A stretch of 64,000 nt of DNA from Martinezella multihospitum (GCF_900094585.1 NZ_FMAG01000002.1:915760-979759); one strand, 5' to 3'; positions 37,212 through 46,902 are shown, counted from the first letter of the stretch. Numbers and translations are program-made. The notes: generated by a model from the sequence alone, not told the origin.

Positions 37212-37511
37212 TGGAGTCAGAATCCGTAATGCGCCATAGGGCGCAACAAAACGATCCGAAGCTTCCCTCATGGGAAGTCGGGGCTTCGTTTTTCAGGCCC
37301 GGCACGCAAGAGAACTTGCGAGCGAGGCCTTTACCGGGTCTGACAAAAGGTGGACATCAAAACTCCATTGATGCGCTTCTCTAAAGCAGGTTGCGCTTCA
37401 TAGTCAAGCTTCAACCCGGTTTCACCTTTTACCACTAGCTAAAATGATGTGTCTCACCGCTGGCAAAAGCCTTTCGCGGGTGCTTTACTGCCTTCAAATG
37501 GCGGAGGCCCG
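37212..37511. other. Divergent gap between the YjhX gene and an acetyltransferase, with two hairpins
   Basis: The gap holds TGCGCC-ATAG-GGCGCA (37227-37242). A second structure at about 37258-37290 has CGAAGC/GCTTCG arms, a nested TTCCC/GGGAA and a following GTTTTTC, which looks like a plus-strand terminator without an obvious gene before it. The remainder should contain divergent promoters, none clear to me. Confidence 0.4.
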
Positions 37512-38021
37512 ATGATCCACATTCGCAATGCCCATGAAGGTGAAACGGCGGTGTTGGCAAGCATCGGCCTGCGCTCCTGGCAGAAGGCGATGGCCGCGAT
37601 CGGCGGCACCGGCGAGCTGCTGGAAAGCGCCAGCGAGGCCTTCTCCAATTTCACCCGCAATCTCTGGCTGACGATCACGGTGATCGAGCTGAACGGCGAA
37701 GCTGTGGGATGGGCGGCACGCGAGGCGCTGGACGAGGCGATCTCCGATTTCTGGATCGATCCGGATTTCACGAGGCGCGGCCTCGGCTCGGCGCTTCTGG
37801 CGCGGATCGAAGCGGATGTGCGCGAGCAGGGGCTGGAGAAGGTTTCGCTGCAGAGCCATGCGGGCAACACCGATGCCATCGCCTTCTTCAGGGCGCGCGG
37901 CTATGAGATCCGCTGGCTGTCGATCGTCTATTCCCCGAAGCTCGACAGCGACGTTCCGACAGTCGGGCTCTCCAAATCGCTAGTCGATGACAGCGACGGC
38001 GTCTATGGTCCCGGCATATAG
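37512..38021 (+). CDS. GNAT-family N-acetyltransferase
   Basis: A 169-residue acetyltransferase with the acetyl-CoA loop DPDFTRRGLGSALLARIE and the C-terminal VSLQSHAGNTDAIAFFRARGYE. It starts at ATG 37512 behind GCGGAGGCCCG. The gene is divergent from the YjhX-family gene; an acetyltransferase partner for that toxin family (YjhQ) is known, so a functional link is possible but unproven. gatB starts 87 bases downstream. Confidence 0.85.
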   Translation: MIHIRNAHEGETAVLASIGLRSWQKAMAAIGGTGELLESASEAFSNFTRNLWLTITVIELNGEAVGWAAREALDEAISDFWIDPDFTRRGLGSALLARIEADVREQGLEKVSLQSHAGNTDAIAFFRARGYEIRWLSIVYSPKLDSDVPTVGLSKSLVDDSDGVYGPGI

Positions 38022-38108
38022 CACGCGGGCAGTGCCGAAAGCCTTGCGCCATCCCGCCAATTGCTCTACCTCACAAAGTTCAGAAGAACAGCATTTCAAG
38101 AGCTTCCC

Positions 38109-39614
38109 ATGACCCTTGTCGACGTCCGCACGCCAGATCCGAAACGCTTCATTCCCGGTGCCACCGGCGATTGGGAAATCGTTATCGGCATGGAAGTCCA
38201 TGCCCAGGTGTTGAGCAATTCCAAGCTCTTCTCCGGTGCCTCGACCGAGTTCGGCAAGCCGCAGAATTCCAACGTCTCGCTCGTCGATGCCGCCATGCCC
38301 GGCATGCTGCCCGTCATCAACGAGGAATGCGTCAAGCAGGCCGTGCGCACCGGTCTCGGCCTGAAGGCGCAGATCAACAATCGTTCGATCTTCGACCGCA
38401 AGAACTATTTCTATCCCGACCTGCCGCAGGGCTATCAGATCTCGCAGTTCAAGGATCCGATCGTCGGCGAGGGCAAGATCGTGATTTCCCTCGGCCCCGA
38501 TCGTCAGGGCCAATTCGAGGACATCGAAATCGGCATCGAGCGCCTGCATCTGGAGCAGGACGCCGGCAAGTCGCTGCATGACCAGCACGCCACGATGTCC
38601 TATGTCGATCTCAACCGCTCCGGCGTCGCGCTGATGGAAATCGTCTCCAAGCCGGACATCCGTTCGTCGGACGAGGCGAAGGCCTATATGACGAAGCTGC
38701 GCTCGATCGTGCGCTATCTCGGCACCTGCGACGGCAACATGGACGAAGGCTCCATGCGCGCCGACGTCAACGTGTCCGTGCGCCGTCCGGGCGGCGAGTT
38801 CGGCACGCGCTGCGAAATCAAGAATGTCAACTCCATCCGCTTCATCGGTCAGGCGATCGAGTACGAAGCGCGCCGCCAGATCGGTATTCTGGAAGATGGC
38901 GGCACGATCGACCAGGAAACCCGCCTGTTCGATCCGAACAAGGGTGAGACCCGTTCTCTGCGCACCAAGGAAGATGCGCACGACTATCGCTATTTCCCCG
39001 ATCCGGATTTGCTGCCGCTCGAATTCGACGACGCTTTCGTTGCGGAGCTTGCCCAGCATCTGCCGGAGCTGCCGGACGACAAGAAGGAGCGTTTCGTCCG
39101 TGAACTCGGCCTGTCGATCTACGACGCTTCCGTTCTGGTCTCGGAAAAGGCGATCGCCGATTATTTCGAAGCGGTCGCCGCTGGCCGTGATGGCAAGATG
39201 GCGGCTAACTGGGTCATCAACGACTTGCTGGGCGCCTTGAACAGAACCGGCAAAGACATTGAAGAGACTCCGGTTTCGCCCGCCCAGCTCGGCGCGATCA
39301 TCGACCTTATCAAGGCCGAGACCATCTCCGGCAAGATCGCCAAGGACCTGTTCGAAATAGTGCTCACCGAAGGCGGCGATCCCGCTGAGATCGTCGAAGC
39401 ACGTGGCATGAAGCAGGTCACCGACACCGGCGCCATCGAAAAGGCTGTCGACGAGATCATCGCCGCCAACCCGGATCAGGTCGCCAAGGTCAAGGCCAAG
39501 CCGACCCTTGCCGGCTGGTTCGTCGGCCAGGTGATGAAGTCGACGGGCGGCAAGGCCAACCCGCAGGCCGTGCAGGCGCTGGTCAAGGCCAAGCTCGGCA
39601 TCGAAGAGGAATAG
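38109..39614 (+). CDS. gatB: Aspartyl/glutamyl-tRNA amidotransferase subunit B
   Basis: A 501-residue subunit that binds the misacylated tRNA and activates its side chain for transamidation. The N-terminus has [24 protein letters not shown], then [29 protein letters not shown] and RADVNVS; a helical tail and YqeY-like domain follow. It completes GatCAB with gatC-gatA upstream. Separation of gatB from gatCA is common in rhizobia. An acetyltransferase gene starts 3 bases after the stop. Confidence 0.96.
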   Translation: MTLVDVRTPDPKRFIPGATGDWEIVIGMEVHAQVLSNSKLFSGASTEFGKPQNSNVSLVDAAMPGMLPVINEECVKQAVRTGLGLKAQINNRSIFDRKNYFYPDLPQGYQISQFKDPIVGEGKIVISLGPDRQGQFEDIEIGIERLHLEQDAGKSLHDQHATMSYVDLNRSGVALMEIVSKPDIRSSDEAKAYMTKLRSIVRYLGTCDGNMDEGSMRADVNVSVRRPGGEFGTRCEIKNVNSIRFIGQAIEYEARRQIGILEDGGTIDQETRLFDPNKGETRSLRTKEDAHDYRYFPDPDLLPLEFDDAFVAELAQHLPELPDDKKERFVRELGLSIYDASVLVSEKAIADYFEAVAAGRDGKMAANWVINDLLGALNRTGKDIEETPVSPAQLGAIIDLIKAETISGKIAKDLFEIVLTEGGDPAEIVEARGMKQVTDTGAIEKAVDEIIAANPDQVAKVKAKPTLAGWFVGQVMKSTGGKANPQAVQALVKAKLGIEEE

Positions 39615-39617
39615 TCG

Positions 39618-40121
39618 GTGTTCTTTGTGCGCACCGCCAGCGAGCAGGACCTGGAAAAGGTTCGCGCTCTGCTGGGCGAAACCTGGCATGCGACCTACGA
39701 CCAGATCTACGGCCCGGAAAAGGTCAACGAGTTGCACGCCTCCTGGCATTCGCCGGCTTCGCTGAAGGCGCGGCTGGCGAACAAGAACTCCGAATTCCTG
39801 GTGGCAGATGACGGCCGGACGATCGGCGGCATGGGCTATGCCGCCATGTCCAAGGAGATGACGAAAACCGTCGTGCTCTACATGCTCTATGTCAGCCCAA
39901 AGCATCAGCGGGAGGGCATCGGCCGCGACATCTTCGCGGAGCTGGAAACCTGCTTTCCGGACGCTGAGATCATGCGCCTGGAGGCCGACCCGCAGAACGA
40001 GGCAGCGATTGCCTTCTACAAGGCCCATGGCTTCGTCGAGGTCGGCCACGCGGACAATAGCGGGCAGGGGCAATCGGGTTTGCCGACGTTGATCTTCGAG
40101 AAGCCACTCGTTACGCAGTAA
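39618..40121 (+). CDS. GNAT-family N-acetyltransferase
   Basis: A 167-residue protein starting at a GTG directly after gatB, so it is likely translated from the gatB message. The acetyl-CoA-binding segment is LYVSPKHQREGIGRDIF and the C-terminal helix-strand is PQNEAAIAFYKAHGFVEVG. No unusual residues are seen; the target is unknown. Its last bases overlap the convergent membrane protein gene by 11. Confidence 0.83.
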   Translation: MFFVRTASEQDLEKVRALLGETWHATYDQIYGPEKVNELHASWHSPASLKARLANKNSEFLVADDGRTIGGMGYAAMSKEMTKTVVLYMLYVSPKHQREGIGRDIFAELETCFPDAEIMRLEADPQNEAAIAFYKAHGFVEVGHADNSGQGQSGLPTLIFEKPLVTQ

Positions 40122-40770
40122 CCGATTGGCCTTCGGCCGCACTTCCATGTTGTTCGCGGAAGTTGACGATCAGCGCAAGCAGCTCTTCGCGCGTCACATT
40201 GAGATCTGCAGTGGCTATGTAAACCCGTTGCGTTCCATCGGCATTGTCGCGGATGCGGAGTCTCGCCGCCGGCGTCGTTTGCTCGATGTGTGTTCCGGAG
40301 CGAAGCCAGAGTTTGATGCGTCGCTTGTCGCGGTGCTCGGTCAAAGTGGGATTGCCGGGAATCGTGACCGCCCCGTATATTCCGGATGCGATAAGCAACC
40401 GCATCATACCGCGAAATAAAAAGCGATTCTGCTCAGCTTGCCAACTATTGTTCTCTGTCGCCGGAGTTAGATCGATGCGTTCGATTGCTGCCCAAGGGAT
40501 CGTCACATGTCCAAATCGCTTATCGGTAAGGCCTTGTGGACTGGCGACTAGAACAGTTTTTCGTGTCCAAGAGGTGATTCTATAGAAGCCAAAAAAGGCG
40601 AAGAGAGCGCTGGCTGAAAAAGCCAGGAACAGGATGAGATATGCTTCCGCGCTACCTTTTGCGACCAGGGAAATAAAGCCAAAGAGGGCTGTTAAAAAAG
40701 TGAGGAGAGCAGTCTTTAGATGAACCTCCGGCATAAAATATTCAAACGTATATGTTTTGGTCGCCGCCAT
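40111..40770 (-). CDS. Membrane protein with two helices and a PH-like domain
   Basis: A 219-residue protein with two N-terminal transmembrane helices (LKTALLTFLTALFGFISLVAKG and AYLILFLAFSASALFAFFGFY, each in the first 65 residues). A soluble beta-rich region then has VLVASPQGLTDKRFGHVTIPWAAIERIDL, seen in two parts, which resembles bacterial PH-like domains. The ATG at 40770 is in the middle of an open frame reaching 40902. Function unknown; it appears lower in GC than its neighbours. Confidence 0.65.
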   Translation of the reverse strand: MAATKTYTFEYFMPEVHLKTALLTFLTALFGFISLVAKGSAEAYLILFLAFSASALFAFFGFYRITSWTRKTVLVASPQGLTDKRFGHVTIPWAAIERIDLTPATENNSWQAEQNRFLFRGMMRLLIASGIYGAVTIPGNPTLTEHRDKRRIKLWLRSGTHIEQTTPAARLRIRDNADGTQRVYIATADLNVTREELLALIVNFREQHGSAAEGQSVTA

Positions 40771-40822
40771 CTGGCATTTCCAATCTGCGCGTGGTCGCAG
40801 ATTAAGATTTAGGTAGAATGCA

Positions 40823-41290
40823 TTGCCCTCACAAGAACTACTTATCCGCGAAGCGAAAGAATCCGACCTTCCTTCCCTGATAGGCCTCTTTGCCGCCGAC
40901 ACTATGGGCGGCCACGGCGATACCAGCGATCCCTCGGCCTATGACGACTATGCCAGTGCCTTTCGCGAGATAGCCTCGTCCTCGAACCAGACGCTCTACG
41001 CCGCCGAGCTTGGCGGCGAGATCGTCGGCACCTTCCAGACGATCGTCGTCACCTCGCTGCACGCCCGTGGATCGTCCGTGATGATCATCGAGGCCGTGCA
41101 GACGCGTGGCGACATGCGCGGGCAGGGGATCGGGGCGGCGATGATCAATTTCTGCATCGACGAGGCAAAGAGCCGCGGCATGCGCATGGTGCAACTGACC
41201 TCGAATGCGGCCCGCAAGGATGCGCATCGCTTCTATGAAAGACTGGGCTTCAAGCCGACGCATCTCGGCTTCAAGATGACATTGAAATGA
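40823..41290 (+). CDS. GNAT-family N-acetyltransferase
   Basis: A 155-residue acetyltransferase. The acetyl-CoA loop is QTRGDMRGQGIGAAMINF and the C-terminal KDAHRFYERLGFKPTHLGFKM completes the fold. The start is probably the TTG at 40823; a better start is not visible. This is the fifth such gene in the window, two of them flanking gatB. Confidence 0.83.
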   Translation: MPSQELLIREAKESDLPSLIGLFAADTMGGHGDTSDPSAYDDYASAFREIASSSNQTLYAAELGGEIVGTFQTIVVTSLHARGSSVMIIEAVQTRGDMRGQGIGAAMINFCIDEAKSRGMRMVQLTSNAARKDAHRFYERLGFKPTHLGFKMTLK

Positions 41291-41396
41291 AGCTGTTTGC
41301 CTGCTGGAATCACTGGACAAGCCGGTCCGGTGGCGGCATAAGCAAGCTATCGAATTCTGGTATCGCTCGCCCCTCAGCGGGTATCGAGGAAAAGAC

Positions 41397-41795
41397 ATGT
41401 GGAATCTCATCGTACAAACCTTCACCTGGTGGAATGGTCAGACTATGGGGACGCGCTTCGCGACCTGGCGGTTTGGCAAGCGTGTCGGCGAGGATGAGTT
41501 CGGCAATGTCTATTACGAAGGCGGCATGTCCTCCTACGGCCTTCCGAAGCGCTGGGTGATCTACAAGGGTTATGCCGAAGCTTCCGCCATTCCTCCGGGC
41601 TGGCACGGCTGGATGCACCACCGCACCGACGTTCCTCCGTCCAAGGAGAATTACGTCGCCAAGGATTGGCAGAAAGAGCATCGCGCCAACCCGACCGGCT
41701 CGCCGCAGGCCTATCGTCCGCCAGGCTCTCTCGCCGTTGCCGGCGAGCGTCCGCGCGTGACTGGCGACTATGACGCCTGGACACCGGGCAACTGA
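41397..41795 (+). CDS. NADH:ubiquinone oxidoreductase NDUFA12-like subunit
   Basis: A 132-residue protein with the hallmark DEFGNVYYEGG and PKRWVIYKGYAEASAIPPGWHGWMHH blocks (the latter shown in part), a match to NDUFA12 (B17.2). In mitochondria this is an accessory subunit at the complex I junction; alphaproteobacteria carry a homologue outside the nuo operon. It begins after a strong GAGGAAAAGAC site. A DUF2155 gene follows about 100 bases downstream on the same strand. Confidence 0.92.
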   Translation: MWNLIVQTFTWWNGQTMGTRFATWRFGKRVGEDEFGNVYYEGGMSSYGLPKRWVIYKGYAEASAIPPGWHGWMHHRTDVPPSKENYVAKDWQKEHRANPTGSPQAYRPPGSLAVAGERPRVTGDYDAWTPGN

Positions 41796-41898
41796 GCACG
41801 AAGGCCGGCTCGTCCTTTGGCCACAATTGGGCCTTAGGCGCGAATTATGCCGGCTGAAGCTCGGCGCCTTGACCGAGACCAAGCGGAGAGTGGCGGAT

Positions 41899-42345
41899 AT
41901 GACGTTTTTCACGCGGAGCGCTTCTTTGCGTGCAATGGCGGGAGTGGGAATTGCCCTCTTTGCCAGCATCATGGCAGCTCCCACCGCTGAGGCTGCCCGC
42001 ATCGCCAACCCCGTTGCCGTTTTCTCCGGCCTTGACAAGATCACCGGCCGCATCACCACTTTCGATGTCTATGTCAACGAGACCGTGCAGTTTGGCGCGC
42101 TCCAGGTGACGCCGCGTGCCTGCTATTCGCGAGATGATACCGAGCAGCAGAAGGTGGACGGTTTCGTCGAGGTCGACGAAATCACGCTTGATCGCCGCAT
42201 CCGCCGCATCTTCACCGGCTGGATGTTTGCCGACAGCCCCGGCCTCAACGCCGTCGAACATCCGATCTATGACGTCTGGCTGAAAGAGTGCAAGCAGAAG
42301 TCGGACGTGCCGCCGCCCGATACCGCCGGTGCCCGCGCGAAGTAA
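41899..42345 (+). CDS. DUF2155 exported protein
   Basis: A 148-residue protein with a signal peptide (cleavage after APTAEA near residue 33). The body contains ARIANPVAVFSGLDKITGRI, FDVYVNETVQFGALQV and PRACYSRDDTEQQ, the DUF2155 pattern, found downstream of the NDUFA12 gene in many Rhizobiales. Function unknown. Translation begins at ATG 41899 after GGAGAG; the longer frame from 41770 overlaps the NDUFA12 gene and lacks a signal. Confidence 0.85.
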   Translation: MTFFTRSASLRAMAGVGIALFASIMAAPTAEAARIANPVAVFSGLDKITGRITTFDVYVNETVQFGALQVTPRACYSRDDTEQQKVDGFVEVDEITLDRRIRRIFTGWMFADSPGLNAVEHPIYDVWLKECKQKSDVPPPDTAGARAK

Positions 42346-42412
42346 TTGCCTCCAAGACAGGCGCTGCAGCATTGGATAGCCCGCAGAAGACTTGCTCCTG
42401 CGGGCATTATTT

Positions 42413-43048
42413 TTATTCTCGCTCTGGATTGGCGGCGGCTTCACCTATTGCCTGGGCATCGGCGACATCGGTCAGGTCGAAAATGATCCTGATCCCGTCC
42501 TTGGGCCTGCAGCGAAGGAAGTCGCTGCGGGTTGGATGAGCTTTCAGTCTGCCTCTATCGTGGAGAGCCTGAAGCCGCGAGCGTGAGATTGGCAGTTCGG
42601 ATGCCAGCAATCGGTCGAGGCGCAGGTTCACGGCAAACTCGGTTGCTATCTCGATCTCCAGCGCAGTCCAACCGATTGCCGCTCGGATCGTCTCCTTCCG
42701 CATGATCACATCAGGCGGCTCATCGATACGCTTGGCTTTTCGCCTCAACCCGTCCAGATCGAATTCCTGCGCCCGTACCCAGTCCGGATCGCTCCGCTGC
42801 AGCGCCTCGAGCGTGGAGGGGGTGAGGTCGTGAACGGTCCGGCGCTCGAAGAGCGTCCGGTTCCAGGTCTTGTCGCAATCGGTGCATTTATAGACGAGCC
42901 AGGCGTCGAGCCGCTTGCCATTGGCATTGAGCCTGATCTTGCCGCTCGATCGGAAGGGTTTTGGAGCTCCGCAGCCACTGCAGGCGATCCATGGTTGAGG
43001 CGCTGTTTTTGGCGAAATGGTCCAACGGACCTGAAGAATATTGCACAT
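42413..43048 (-). CDS. DUF1062 domain protein
   Basis: A 211-residue soluble protein with N-terminal zinc-ribbon pairs (CSGC and CTDC) around DAWLVYKCTDCDKTWNRTL, then a mostly helical C-terminal half. I recognise it as DUF1062; the role is unknown. An internal ATG at 43048 is the likely start, though a GTG at 43081 is possible. It is convergent with the DUF2155 gene. The upstream gap has a palindromic element. Confidence 0.75.
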   Translation of the reverse strand: MCNILQVRWTISPKTAPQPWIACSGCGAPKPFRSSGKIRLNANGKRLDAWLVYKCTDCDKTWNRTLFERRTVHDLTPSTLEALQRSDPDWVRAQEFDLDGLRRKAKRIDEPPDVIMRKETIRAAIGWTALEIEIATEFAVNLRLDRLLASELPISRSRLQALHDRGRLKAHPTRSDFLRCRPKDGIRIIFDLTDVADAQAIGEAAANPERE

Positions 43049-43092
43049 ACCGTCTTGGTCTTCCGTCTGGAAGTCCACCAAGCTGGCGGTGA

Positions 43093-43112
43093 GACAAGCC
43101 CGTCAGGGCGCG
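43093..43112 (+). repeat. 20-base match to pBR322/pUC vector sequence
   Basis: GACAAGCCCGTCAGGGCGCG is identical, from memory, to a segment of the pBR322/pUC backbone, and then the similarity fades. Similar vector-like stretches occur as dispersed repeats in rhizobial genomes. This is reading from memory, not an alignment. Confidence 0.35.
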
Positions 43113-43186
43113 GTATGGCGATGTTGCGGGGCGGCTGAAGAGCTGAGACAGCGGTGGCTGCATTAGGCGCGTTTTGACAATGCCAA

Positions 43187-43277
43187 ACCGGTCTCAGGCC
43201 ATCACCCGATGGACATGAACATGCATCGGACGGCGTTGCGCCGCCCCGGTGCACTGGGTGATTTGGATGAGACCGGT
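43187..43277. repeat. Imperfect palindromic intergenic element, about 91 bases
   Basis: ACCGGTCTCA at 43187-43196 is the exact complement of TGAGACCGGT at 43268-43277. ATCACCC at 43201-43207 pairs with GGGTGAT at 43256-43262, and GGCG/CGCC plus GATG/CATC nest inside. It has the look of a rhizobial palindromic intergenic element or a small non-autonomous mobile element. No gene overlaps it. Confidence 0.55.
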
Positions 43278-43385
43278 ATTTACGACGGCAAAGTGGAACC
43301 TCTATGCACCCACGCTCTTCGCCGGGATGGATAGCAGACCACAATCAGGATTTGAAGTCGTAAAAAACTTCAGGCGCGGATTGCC

Positions 43386-44345
43386 TCAGGCGTCGCTATT
43401 CCCTTTGCGGCGAAACAGACCCAGGATCTTGCGGCCGGCCGCGACGACACCCGCCAGCACGACGATGAGGCCCTTCTTCAATGCCAGAAGGGCGACGCCG
43501 AAGCTCTTGAAGAAGCCGAGAACGACTGCAAGCAGGCCAAGCTTTGCCGCAACCTTCACGCCCGCACCGGCGGCGATCATGCCCGCCATGCTGTAGGCGG
43601 CGATCTTGTCGCCATTGGTGAAGTCGGCATAGCGCTTGCCGCTGTCATATTGCACGGTGTTGATGACGTTGGGGATAGCGGCGTTGATTTCCTGCAACTG
43701 ATCCAGTCCGGCGACGAAATCGAGCTCGGTGACGCCCTCGCGCCCCAGTACGCGCACGGAATAGTTCAGCGTGTGGCCAGCATTGGGATCCTTGCCGAAA
43801 ATCAGATCGCGCGCCCAGTGCAGGGCATGCGTCGCCTTATCGTAATGTGGCGGTTCTGCCCAGCCGACCAGCGTGATCGGATCGAAGCCCTGCTGTTCGC
43901 GTTCGGGATTCGCTTCCTTGATCGCGTTCTGGATCTTCTTCAAAAGATCGTCGTAATCAGTCGATGCGGCATCCTCATCGGAGACATAGCCGCTGCCGTC
44001 ATAATCGATGACGGAACCCCAGGAATGTGGATCGGTCGGCGGATATTTGGCCGGGAAGATCATGCCGAGCGGATTACCGACAGAACTTTCTGGATTGCCC
44101 CAGAGCTCGACCAGCACCTTCTTCGCATCCTGCGGATTGAGATAGTAGAACTGGTCGGAGACATTCAGCGTGGCATTGGCGGTGGGGATCTTGATCGCGC
44201 CCTGCTGGAAATCCAGCGTTTTCAGCACGGCACCTTCATCGCCCGCCGGTGGCTCGGCTCCGAACATGTCGTGGAATGATTTGGCGTTGGCCTGCGTCGT
44301 GATCGTCAACGCGGCCAGAAAGATAATTGCAATATGATTCTTCAC
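43386..44345 (-). CDS. DUF2167 membrane protein
   Basis: A 319-residue protein with a signal peptide (cleavage near ANA, residue 21), a large periplasmic region and hydrophobic C-terminal segments ending with RKILGLFRRKGNSDA. The pattern FDPITLVGWAEPPHYDKATHALHWA (shown in part) and YSVRVLGREGVTELDFV is DUF2167, a membrane family of unknown function. The start is a GTG at 44345 with GAGGG eight bases upstream; no ATG option fits the signal peptide. It lies between the palindromic element and aat. Confidence 0.87.
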   Translation of the reverse strand: MKNHIAIIFLAALTITTQANAKSFHDMFGAEPPAGDEGAVLKTLDFQQGAIKIPTANATLNVSDQFYYLNPQDAKKVLVELWGNPESSVGNPLGMIFPAKYPPTDPHSWGSVIDYDGSGYVSDEDAASTDYDDLLKKIQNAIKEANPEREQQGFDPITLVGWAEPPHYDKATHALHWARDLIFGKDPNAGHTLNYSVRVLGREGVTELDFVAGLDQLQEINAAIPNVINTVQYDSGKRYADFTNGDKIAAYSMAGMIAAGAGVKVAAKLGLLAVVLGFFKSFGVALLALKKGLIVVLAGVVAAGRKILGLFRRKGNSDA

Positions 44346-44394
44346 TATTCTACCCTCGGCTGTTGTGCCGAACTTAGGGCAGTCCGGAGTGGAA

Positions 44395-45039
44395 TCAATT
44401 CATCTCGGGCAGATTTCCACCGTCGGAGAAGGTGAGATTAGGCGATTCCATCGCCTTCTCCAGCATCGTGGCATAGGCATCCTTCGGTACGTCGATAGCG
44501 CCGAACGTCTTCAAATGCTCGGTGGTGAACTGCGTGTCGAGCAGGGTGAAGCCGCGTTCGCGCAGCCGCTCAACCAGATAGACGAGACAGATCTTGGAAG
44601 CATCCGCGCGGCGGGAAAACATGCTTTCGCCAAAAAAGGCCGACCCCAGCGAAACGCCATAAAGACCGCCGACCAGCCGGTCGCCGTCCCATGCCTCGAC
44701 GGAATGAGCATGGCCGATATGATGCAGTGTGGCATAAAGCGAGCGGATTGTATCGTTGATCCAGGTGCTGGGGCGATTGCTCGTCTGCTCGCCGCAGGCA
44801 GCGATCACTGCCTCGAAATCCGTGTCGAAGCGAATGTCGAAGGGATGTTGACGGATCTTCTTGGCGAGGCTCTTGGAGACGTGGAACGTATCCAGAGGGA
44901 TGATGCCTCGTAATTCCGGCTCGACCCAGAAGATCTCCGGATCGTCTGCCGATTCAGCCATCGGGAAAAGCCCGATGGAATAGGCGCGCAGCAAAATCTC
45001 CGGAGTAATGCCGGGACGTTTGCCGCGCGCTCCGGGCAC
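44395..45039 (-). CDS. aat: Leucyl/phenylalanyl-tRNA-protein transferase
   Basis: A 214-residue N-end rule enzyme that adds Leu or Phe to proteins with basic N-termini, marking them for ClpS/ClpAP. It has [26 protein letters not shown], the [19 protein letters not shown] core and [16 protein letters not shown]. It starts at a GTG just 3 bases after the accC stop, so it shares the accBC message. It is the last gene of the aroQ-accB-accC-aat group. Confidence 0.93.
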   Translation of the reverse strand: MPGARGKRPGITPEILLRAYSIGLFPMAESADDPEIFWVEPELRGIIPLDTFHVSKSLAKKIRQHPFDIRFDTDFEAVIAACGEQTSNRPSTWINDTIRSLYATLHHIGHAHSVEAWDGDRLVGGLYGVSLGSAFFGESMFSRRADASKICLVYLVERLRERGFTLLDTQFTTEHLKTFGAIDVPKDAYATMLEKAMESPNLTFSDGGNLPEMN

Positions 45040-45042
45040 AGG

Positions 45043-46395
45043 CTAGGCCGATGTTTTCGCCAGGTAGTTTTCCAGCCAATGGATATCGTAGTCGCCATTG
45101 GCGATATCCTGATTGGAAACCAGATCCTGGAAGAGCGGCAGGGTGGTCTTGATGCCGTCCACCACGAATTCGTCAAGCGCACGGCGCAGGCGCATCATGC
45201 ATTCGACGCGGGTGCGACCATGCACGATCAGCTTGCCGATCAGGCTGTCGTAGTAGGGAGGGATCTTGTAGCCCTGATAGGCGCCGGAATCGATGCGAAC
45301 GCCGAGGCCGCCGGGCGCATGGAAATGCGTGATCGTGCCGGGCGAGGGCACGAAGGTGCGGGCGTCTTCGGCATTGATGCGGCATTCGATGGCATGGCCA
45401 TGGAAATGCACCTCGTCTTGCGTCACCGAGAGGCCGCCGCCGGAAGCGACGCGGATCTGCTCATGCACGAGGTCGATGCCGGTGATGGCTTCCGTCACCG
45501 GATGCTCCACCTGCAGGCGGGTGTTCATTTCGATGAAATAGAACTCGCCGTTTTCGTAGAGGAACTCGATGGTGCCGGCGCCGCGGTACTTCAGCTTCTT
45601 CATCGCGTCGGCGCAGATCTTGCCGATCTTCATGCGCTGCTCGACGTTGAGTGCCGGAGAGTTGGCTTCTTCCCAAACCTTCTGGTGGCGGCGCTGCAGA
45701 GAGCAGTCGCGCTCGCCGAGATGGATGGCATTGCCTTCGCCGTCACCGAATACCTGGATTTCGATGTGACGCGGCTTGCCGAGGTACTTTTCCATATAGA
45801 CGGATTCGTTGCCGAAGGCGGCTGCGGCCTCCGTACGTGCCGTCGACCAGGCTTCGATCAGGTCTTCCTCGGTGCGGGCAACCTTCATGCCACGGCCGCC
45901 GCCGCCGGCGGTGGCCTTGATGAGAACCGGATAGCCGATCTCGCGCGCTGTCTTCAGCGCCTCCTCCTCGGTCTTCACCTCGCCGTCGGAGCCGGGAACG
46001 ACCGGAATGCCGAGCTGCTGTGCCGTGGTCTTGGCGGTGATCTTGTCACCCATGATGCGGATATGCTCCGCCGTCGGGCCGATGAAGGTGATGCCATGCG
46101 CATCGAGAATATCGGCGAACTTGGCATTTTCCGAAAGGAAGCCATAGCCTGGATGCACGGCGTCAGCGCCGGTGATTTCACAAGCGGCAACGATTTGGTG
46201 GATGTTGAGATAGCTGTCGCGCGACGGCGGCGGGCCGATGCAAACGCTTTCATCCGCCAGGCGCACATGCATCGCGTCGCCATCGGCGGTCGAATGCACC
46301 GCAACGGTCGCAATGCCAAGCTCCTTGCAGGCGCGCAGCACGCGCAGGGCGATCTCTCCGCGGTTGGCTATGAGAATCTTCGAAATAATGGGCAT
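45043..46395 (-). CDS. accC: Acetyl-CoA carboxylase biotin carboxylase
   Basis: A 450-residue ATP-grasp enzyme that carboxylates the biotin of AccB in the first step of fatty acid synthesis. The N-terminal domain has [20 protein letters not shown], then ATP-binding [10 protein letters not shown], and [15 protein letters not shown] and [14 protein letters not shown] in the active site. Length is standard. accB ends nine bases upstream, aat starts three bases downstream, indicating a tight operon. Confidence 0.97.
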   Translation of the reverse strand: MPIISKILIANRGEIALRVLRACKELGIATVAVHSTADGDAMHVRLADESVCIGPPPSRDSYLNIHQIVAACEITGADAVHPGYGFLSENAKFADILDAHGITFIGPTAEHIRIMGDKITAKTTAQQLGIPVVPGSDGEVKTEEEALKTAREIGYPVLIKATAGGGGRGMKVARTEEDLIEAWSTARTEAAAAFGNESVYMEKYLGKPRHIEIQVFGDGEGNAIHLGERDCSLQRRHQKVWEEANSPALNVEQRMKIGKICADAMKKLKYRGAGTIEFLYENGEFYFIEMNTRLQVEHPVTEAITGIDLVHEQIRVASGGGLSVTQDEVHFHGHAIECRINAEDARTFVPSPGTITHFHAPGGLGVRIDSGAYQGYKIPPYYDSLIGKLIVHGRTRVECMMRLRRALDEFVVDGIKTTLPLFQDLVSNQDIANGDYDIHWLENYLAKTSA

Positions 46396-46404
46396 GGGCC
46401 GACC

Positions 46405-46878
46405 TTACTCGATGACGACCAGGGCTTCGCCGTACTCGACCGGACGGCCGTCCTGAACGAGGATTTCGGTAACCGTACCGGACTTCGGCGCCGGAATCTG
46501 GTTCATCGTCTTCATGGCTTCGATGATCAGCAGCGTCTGGCCTTCCTTGACGGCCGCGCCGACCTGAATGAAGGCAGCAGAGCCTGGTGCCGGCGCCAGA
46601 TAGGCGGTGCCGACCATCGGCGCGTTGACGACGTTGTCGGGATTGCGGGTCTTGCCTGCGGGAGCGGCGGCGGCCGGCGCTGCTGCAGCGGCAGCAGGAG
46701 CTGCGTAAGCGGCCGGCGCGGCAATCGGCGCCTGGACATATTGGGTCGTGCCGGCACGCGACACGCGGATGCGCAGATCTTCCTGTTCGACTTCGATCTC
46801 GGTCAGATCCGTGTCGTTGAGGATGTTGGCGAGATCGCGAATCAGCGCCTGGTCGATACCCGATTTCTTTTCAGCCAT
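46405..46878 (-). CDS. accB: Biotin carboxyl carrier protein of acetyl-CoA carboxylase
   Basis: A 157-residue carrier protein. An N-terminal helical part, an alanine/proline-rich flexible linker (residues ~45-80) and a C-terminal biotinyl domain are visible. Biotin is attached to the lysine of EAMKTMNQI; the residue after the lysine is threonine, where E. coli has methionine. It lies nine bases before accC and 24 bases after aroQ's stop. Confidence 0.96.
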   Translation of the reverse strand: MAEKKSGIDQALIRDLANILNDTDLTEIEVEQEDLRIRVSRAGTTQYVQAPIAAPAAYAAPAAAAAAPAAAAPAGKTRNPDNVVNAPMVGTAYLAPAPGSAAFIQVGAAVKEGQTLLIIEAMKTMNQIPAPKSGTVTEILVQDGRPVEYGEALVVIE

Positions 46879-46902
46879 TGGATTTCTTGCCCTGTATTTT
46901 TG

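Noticed and set aside
37980..40148. 722-codon leftward frame opposite gatB and its acetyltransferase
   Set aside because: Antisense shadow; the plus-strand genes carry complete family motifs.
43093..43112. Vector contamination in the assembly
   Set aside because: Only 20 bases match and both flanks continue as ordinary chromosomal sequence between conserved genes.
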